Assembly: GCA_002400365.1 (NCBI GenBank) | Contig: DHFK01000067.1 | Location: 3,052-19,038 of the forward strand | Length of the DNA: 15,987 nucleotides | Direction of reading: 5' to 3' | Source of the DNA: Anaerolineales bacterium UBA4826 | GTDB taxonomy: Bacteria > Chloroflexota > Anaerolineae > UBA4142 | In this document: positions 13,109 to 15,987 of the stretch, piece by piece | Layout of the letters: each line of letters starts with the position of its first letter | How positions within the stretch are numbered: position 1 is the first letter of the stretch | The notes under the pieces: generated by a model | Databases searched by the model: none | Seen by the model: the letters and a program-made list of their open reading frames with translations, nothing else | What the model was told of the DNA's origin: nothing | Made by a program: the position numbers and the translations under genes

Positions 13109-13866
13109 GGTTTCTGCAACACCCAGATCATAAACGGGCTTGTCGCTTCATCGAATGTCGAACAGGCATAGTCGCCGTACAACGCCACGACCTTAAACCC
13201 GGTTGCCTTGGCAAGGTCTTCGAATTCCTGTTTCTCGACAACACGAAAATGCAATTCGACGGCTCTCTTCGACCGCAGGATGCCATTGGAATCGTATTCT
13301 TCGAAGAATTCCCATCCGTTGACCAGGTGAGTATCTGAATCGTAGTTTTCCAATCCCCAAAACAAAAGCGTGCCGTGATCCTTGAAAGGATACTTGCCCC
13401 ACGAGCGCAACTGACCATCCACGCGCTTGAGCCGAACGCGTGGATTGTGCAGTGTGCAGATGAAGCGTCCGTTGTCTGCCAGATGCTCACTAATTCGTGC
13501 GAGCGTCTGGCGCTGGTCTTCAGGCGACGGTAACTCGGCAAACGAATGGAACGGGATGAAGATCAAATCGAATCGCGTGGCGATCTTCAGCGCGCGAACA
13601 TCCATCTGATAAACGGGCGCGGATAAATTTCGCTCGGCGAGTTTAGTCCGCAAGATTGCCAGCATCTCCGCCGACGCATCCACGCACGTCAAACGAACGC
13701 CGGCTTCGATCAACGGCAGCGCCACGCGCCCTGTTCCCGACATCAGTTCCAGCACTTTCCCGGTTGTCTTACGCGCCTGATTGAGAAAGAAGGGAATGTC
13801 CAAATCTGTGCGAACATAGGTGTCGTACAAATCCGCGACGCGCGCCCAATCAATTGAATTCGCCAC
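13105..13866 (-). CDS. Class I SAM-dependent methyltransferase
   Basis: Transfers a methyl group from S-adenosylmethionine to an unknown acceptor. About 253 residues. Seen: the SAM-binding motif VLELMSGTGRVALPLIEAG, an acidic post-I position in LTCVDASAEML, the motif-II region YQMDVRAL and FDLIFIPFHSFAEL, and the later LADNGRFICTLHNP. The frame is open to a GTG at 13896 that has no ribosome site; GTG at 13864-13866 has AAAAGG 5 bases upstream and is preferred. Its stop overlaps the tilS ATG (ATGA). A tandem octamer lies just upstream of the gene. Small-molecule methyltransferases of this type are diverse, so the substrate cannot be named; coupling to tilS might suggest a tRNA link but does not show one. 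Confidence 0.85.
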   Translation of the reverse strand: MANSIDWARVADLYDTYVRTDLDIPFFLNQARKTTGKVLELMSGTGRVALPLIEAGVRLTCVDASAEMLAILRTKLAERNLSAPVYQMDVRALKIATRFDLIFIPFHSFAELPSPEDQRQTLARISEHLADNGRFICTLHNPRVRLKRVDGQLRSWGKYPFKDHGTLLFWGLENYDSDTHLVNGWEFFEEYDSNGILRSKRAVELHFRVVEKQEFEDLAKATGFKVVALYGDYACSTFDEATSPFMIWVLQKP

Positions 13867-13897
13867 CGTTACCTTTTCAAGAAACTCCAACAACACG

Positions 13898-13930
13898 TAG
13901 GCAAACTATCCAACTACCCAACTACCTAAC
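13898..13930. repeat. Octamer tandem repeat (TACCCAAC type)
   Basis: Three clear units, TATCCAAC (13907-13914), TACCCAAC (13915-13922) and TACCTAAC (13923-13930), preceded by a degenerate one. On the minus strand the stop codon TAG of the LOR/SDH gene lies in the array. Confidence 0.75.
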
Positions 13931-15148
13931 CACCTCTAGCGCCTCGGCTAACTCGCGCATGAACAGTTCTGCATCGGTGACCAAGCCCAGCGCCTGGAAC
14001 GTGCCGCGATCCGCCAGTTTCGTGACGACCGCCGGGTTAATGTCCACCGCGACGACCTTGACCGACGCCGGCAACATATTGCCGGTCGCAATCGAATGGA
14101 GCATCGTCGAGATCATGAGCGCGAGTTCCACATCCTGGATCGCGGCGCGCATCCGGCGCTGCGCTTCGATCATATCGGTGATCACGTCGGGCAGCGGACC
14201 ATCGTCGCGCACGGAACCCGCGAGCACGAGTTCGACGTTGTTGCGGATACATTCGTACATGATCCCTTCGCGCAAGATGCCTTGCGCGACCGCGGCGCGC
14301 AGCGAACCGGCGCGGCGAATCGTGTTGATCGCGATCATATGATGCCGATGTCCGCCTTCGATCGCCTCGCCATTGTGCAGGGCGATGCCGAGCGACGTGC
14401 CGAGTAGCGCGGCTTCGACGTCGTGCACGGCAATCGCGTTTCCGCCGAACAGCGCCTGCGCAAAGCCGGCGCGGATGATGCGCGCGAGGTACGGCCCCGC
14501 GCCGCTGTGCACGATCGCAGGACCCGCGACGACGAGAATCTTGCCGCCATGCGCGCGGGTCTCGCGCATCTGCCGCGCGATCTCCTCGATGACCAGGCGC
14601 TTTGGCTTCTCCGACGAGACGTCACTTGCCATGAACGAAAACGTCTCGCGCGAGCGCGCGCGTTCCAGTGGAATGACGCGAATGCCATCGTGGCCGACGA
14701 CGACTGGATCGCCCTGGCGCACGTCTGCCATCGGAATCATCCGCGCGCTCGACTGAGCGGGGTCAACCACGATGACCAAGTCCATCTCGGTGCCGTTGAC
14801 ATCAACCCAGCGTCCGGCGAGGCGAACCTGGGTTGGTAGATTCGTCGTCGAGTAGAAATCGTCGGGCAGCGCGCCATCGCACGGCGCGGGCGCGGTTTGA
14901 ACATCGTCGCGCGAGACGAGCACCGCGCCGTAATCTTGCAGTCCGACGAGGATGCGGTGCAGTTGTGCGTCGCTGGCGGCGGAGATTTTCATACGCGCAA
15001 ACGACGTTTCGTTTTTGCTTCGACCGACGCGAATCTCCTGCAAATCAAACTCGCCCCCCAGGTCCATCACGGTGCCCCAGACCTTGGACAGAATCCCCGA
15101 GTCAATGATATGCCCTTCGAGCGTGATCTCTTCGCTGAATCCGTTCAT
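13922..15148 (-). CDS. LOR/SDH-domain protein (TIGR00300 type), putative archaeal-type ornithine cyclodeaminase
   Basis: 408 residues. The N-terminal 100 or so form the LOR/SDH domain (EGHIIDSGILSKVWGTVMDL, 11-30). The C-terminal part has the dense family signature: VVAGPAIVHSGAGPYLARII (206-225), LFGGNAIAVHDVEAALLGTS (233-252), GHRHHMIAINTIRRAGS (266-282), LAGSVRDDGPLPDVITDMIE (309-328), TMLHSIATGNMLPASVKVVA (348-367) and DINPAVVTKLADRGT (369-383). Characterised relatives convert ornithine to proline and ammonia (archaeal enzyme and the cyanobacterial ArgZ/AgrE C-terminal domain), using a bound dinucleotide. That activity is inferred here. The ATG overlaps the preceding aminotransferase stop (ATGA). 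The last codons and stop come from the octamer array. Family membership is secure, function moderately so. Confidence 0.88.
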   Translation of the reverse strand: MNGFSEEITLEGHIIDSGILSKVWGTVMDLGGEFDLQEIRVGRSKNETSFARMKISAASDAQLHRILVGLQDYGAVLVSRDDVQTAPAPCDGALPDDFYSTTNLPTQVRLAGRWVDVNGTEMDLVIVVDPAQSSARMIPMADVRQGDPVVVGHDGIRVIPLERARSRETFSFMASDVSSEKPKRLVIEEIARQMRETRAHGGKILVVAGPAIVHSGAGPYLARIIRAGFAQALFGGNAIAVHDVEAALLGTSLGIALHNGEAIEGGHRHHMIAINTIRRAGSLRAAVAQGILREGIMYECIRNNVELVLAGSVRDDGPLPDVITDMIEAQRRMRAAIQDVELALMISTMLHSIATGNMLPASVKVVAVDINPAVVTKLADRGTFQALGLVTDAELFMRELAEALEVVR

Positions 15149-15987
15149 CGAAACGCTTTCACCGCGTCCACAATCTGCTCCACTTGAGCGTCGGTCAGTT
15201 CGGGGTACATTGGCAACGAAAGAATTTCGCTCGCCGCTTTTTCTGTGTGTGGAAAATCGCCGACTCTATAACCCAGGTTTTGATACACGGGCTGCAGGTG
15301 CAGCGGAATCGGGTAGTGAATGCCGGTCTCGACGCCGCGCGCTTTCAAATGCTGTTTGAGTTTGTCGCGTGCTTGGGCGCGGAGACAGTAGATGTGATAG
15401 ATCGGCGTGATGTGCGGCGGGACGTACGGCAAGACGAGATCGGTGTTGGTGAGTAGTTCGCGATAGTAATCGGCGATCGCGCGCCGCCGCGCGTTCCACG
15501 CGTCCAGGTACGGCAGTTTCGCGCCGAGGATCGCGGCTTGCAGCGCGTCGAGGCGATAGCCGTAGCCGACGATCAGGTGCTCGTACTTGTCGCGGCGTCC
15601 GTGATCGCGCAGCATCCGCGCGCGTTCGGCGAGTTCACCGCTGTTCGTCACGAGCGCACCGCCGTCCCCGTACGCGCCCAGATTCTTGCCGGGATAAAAT
15701 GAAAAACACGCGATGTCGCCCATCGTCCCGGCGCGGCGACTGTGATACTCTGCGCCATGCGCCTGCGCCGCGTCTTCGATCACGCGCAGGTTGTGCTGGC
15801 GCGCGATTTCCAGAATTGGATCCATTTCCGCGGGTTGACCGTAGAGGTGCACCGGGATGATCGCGCGCGTGCGCGGCGTGATGGCGCGCTCGATCAAATT
15901 GGGGTCAAGGTTGTACGTGCGCGGGTCAATGTCCACGAACACCGGGCGCGCGCCGATGACTGAAATCACTTCGGCGGTCGCGATGAA
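15145..15987 (-). CDS. DegT/DnrJ/EryC1 sugar aminotransferase, 5' end outside the window
   Basis: PLP aminotransferase that normally aminates keto-sugar nucleotides for surface glycans or glycosylated metabolites. The frame continues through the window edge (FIATAEVISVIGARPVFVDI), so the N-terminus is missing; about 280 residues are visible. Seen: VIEDAAQAHGAEY (cofactor-contact aspartate), CFSFYPGKNLGAYGDGGALV with the PLP lysine, GYGYRLDALQAAIL, and GVETGIHYPIPLHLQPVY near the C-terminus, all standard for the family. It is translationally coupled to the LOR/SDH gene by ATGA. The exact sugar substrate is not readable. Confidence 0.93.
   Translation of the reverse strand, partial: FIATAEVISVIGARPVFVDIDPRTYNLDPNLIERAITPRTRAIIPVHLYGQPAEMDPILEIARQHNLRVIEDAAQAHGAEYHSRRAGTMGDIACFSFYPGKNLGAYGDGGALVTNSGELAERARMLRDHGRRDKYEHLIVGYGYRLDALQAAILGAKLPYLDAWNARRRAIADYYRELLTNTDLVLPYVPPHITPIYHIYCLRAQARDKLKQHLKARGVETGIHYPIPLHLQPVYQNLGYRVGDFPHTEKAASEILSLPMYPELTDAQVEQIVDAVKAFR

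Noticed and set aside
13867..13896. Upstream GTG start for the methyltransferase
   Set aside because: No ribosome site precedes it, and the octamer array lies directly upstream; GTG at 13866 has AAAAGG.

Overview
The window is GC-rich bacterial DNA in which every supported gene reads on the minus strand, so biological order runs from high to low coordinates. The likely source is a member of the Chloroflexota (Anaerolineae-like). The pointers are the Ala/Pro/Thr/Gln-rich linker straight after the lipobox of the binding protein, the high GC, and many short palindromic and heptamer/octamer repeat families in and between genes. This is inference from style; there is no rRNA or tRNA here to confirm it.

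Region by region, in direction of transcription: (1) 15987-13922 holds a DegT-type sugar aminotransferase cut by the window edge, coupled by an ATGA overlap to a LOR/SDH-domain (TIGR00300-type) protein, probably an archaeal-type ornithine cyclodeaminase. (2) 13866-11534 holds a class I methyltransferase coupled by another ATGA overlap to tilS. TilS carries two in-frame repeat insertions and a repeat-derived C-terminus. (3) 11341-10421 is an EamA/DMT permease. (4) 10402-10204 is a compact control region: a consensus-like sigma70 promoter (TTGACT, 17 bp, TATAAT), a short structured leader and an intrinsic terminator before the next start codon. (5) 10203-6866 holds a methylmalonate-semialdehyde-dehydrogenase-like enzyme, a small helical protein resembling a ferritin fold without metal ligands, and a class III omega-aminotransferase. 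(6) 6683-1363 is a complete Liv/HAAT amino-acid ABC importer: lipoprotein receptor, LivH, LivM, LivG, LivF. (7) 1352-201 is alanine racemase, coupled to livF through a Shine-Dalgarno that overlaps the livF stop.

Regions 4-7 read as one physiological module: import of an amino acid, transamination to a semialdehyde, and CoA-dependent oxidative decarboxylation to an acyl-CoA. Beta-alanine or 3-aminoisobutyrate would fit this chemistry; the substrate is not proven. The leader with a terminator in front of the dehydrogenase suggests control by premature termination, and is the best candidate here for something undescribed.

No stretch longer than about 300 bases lacks a gene. The larger gaps (1-200, 5071-5369, 6684-6865, 8207-8317, 10204-10420, 11342-11533) hold repeats or the control region and are listed separately.
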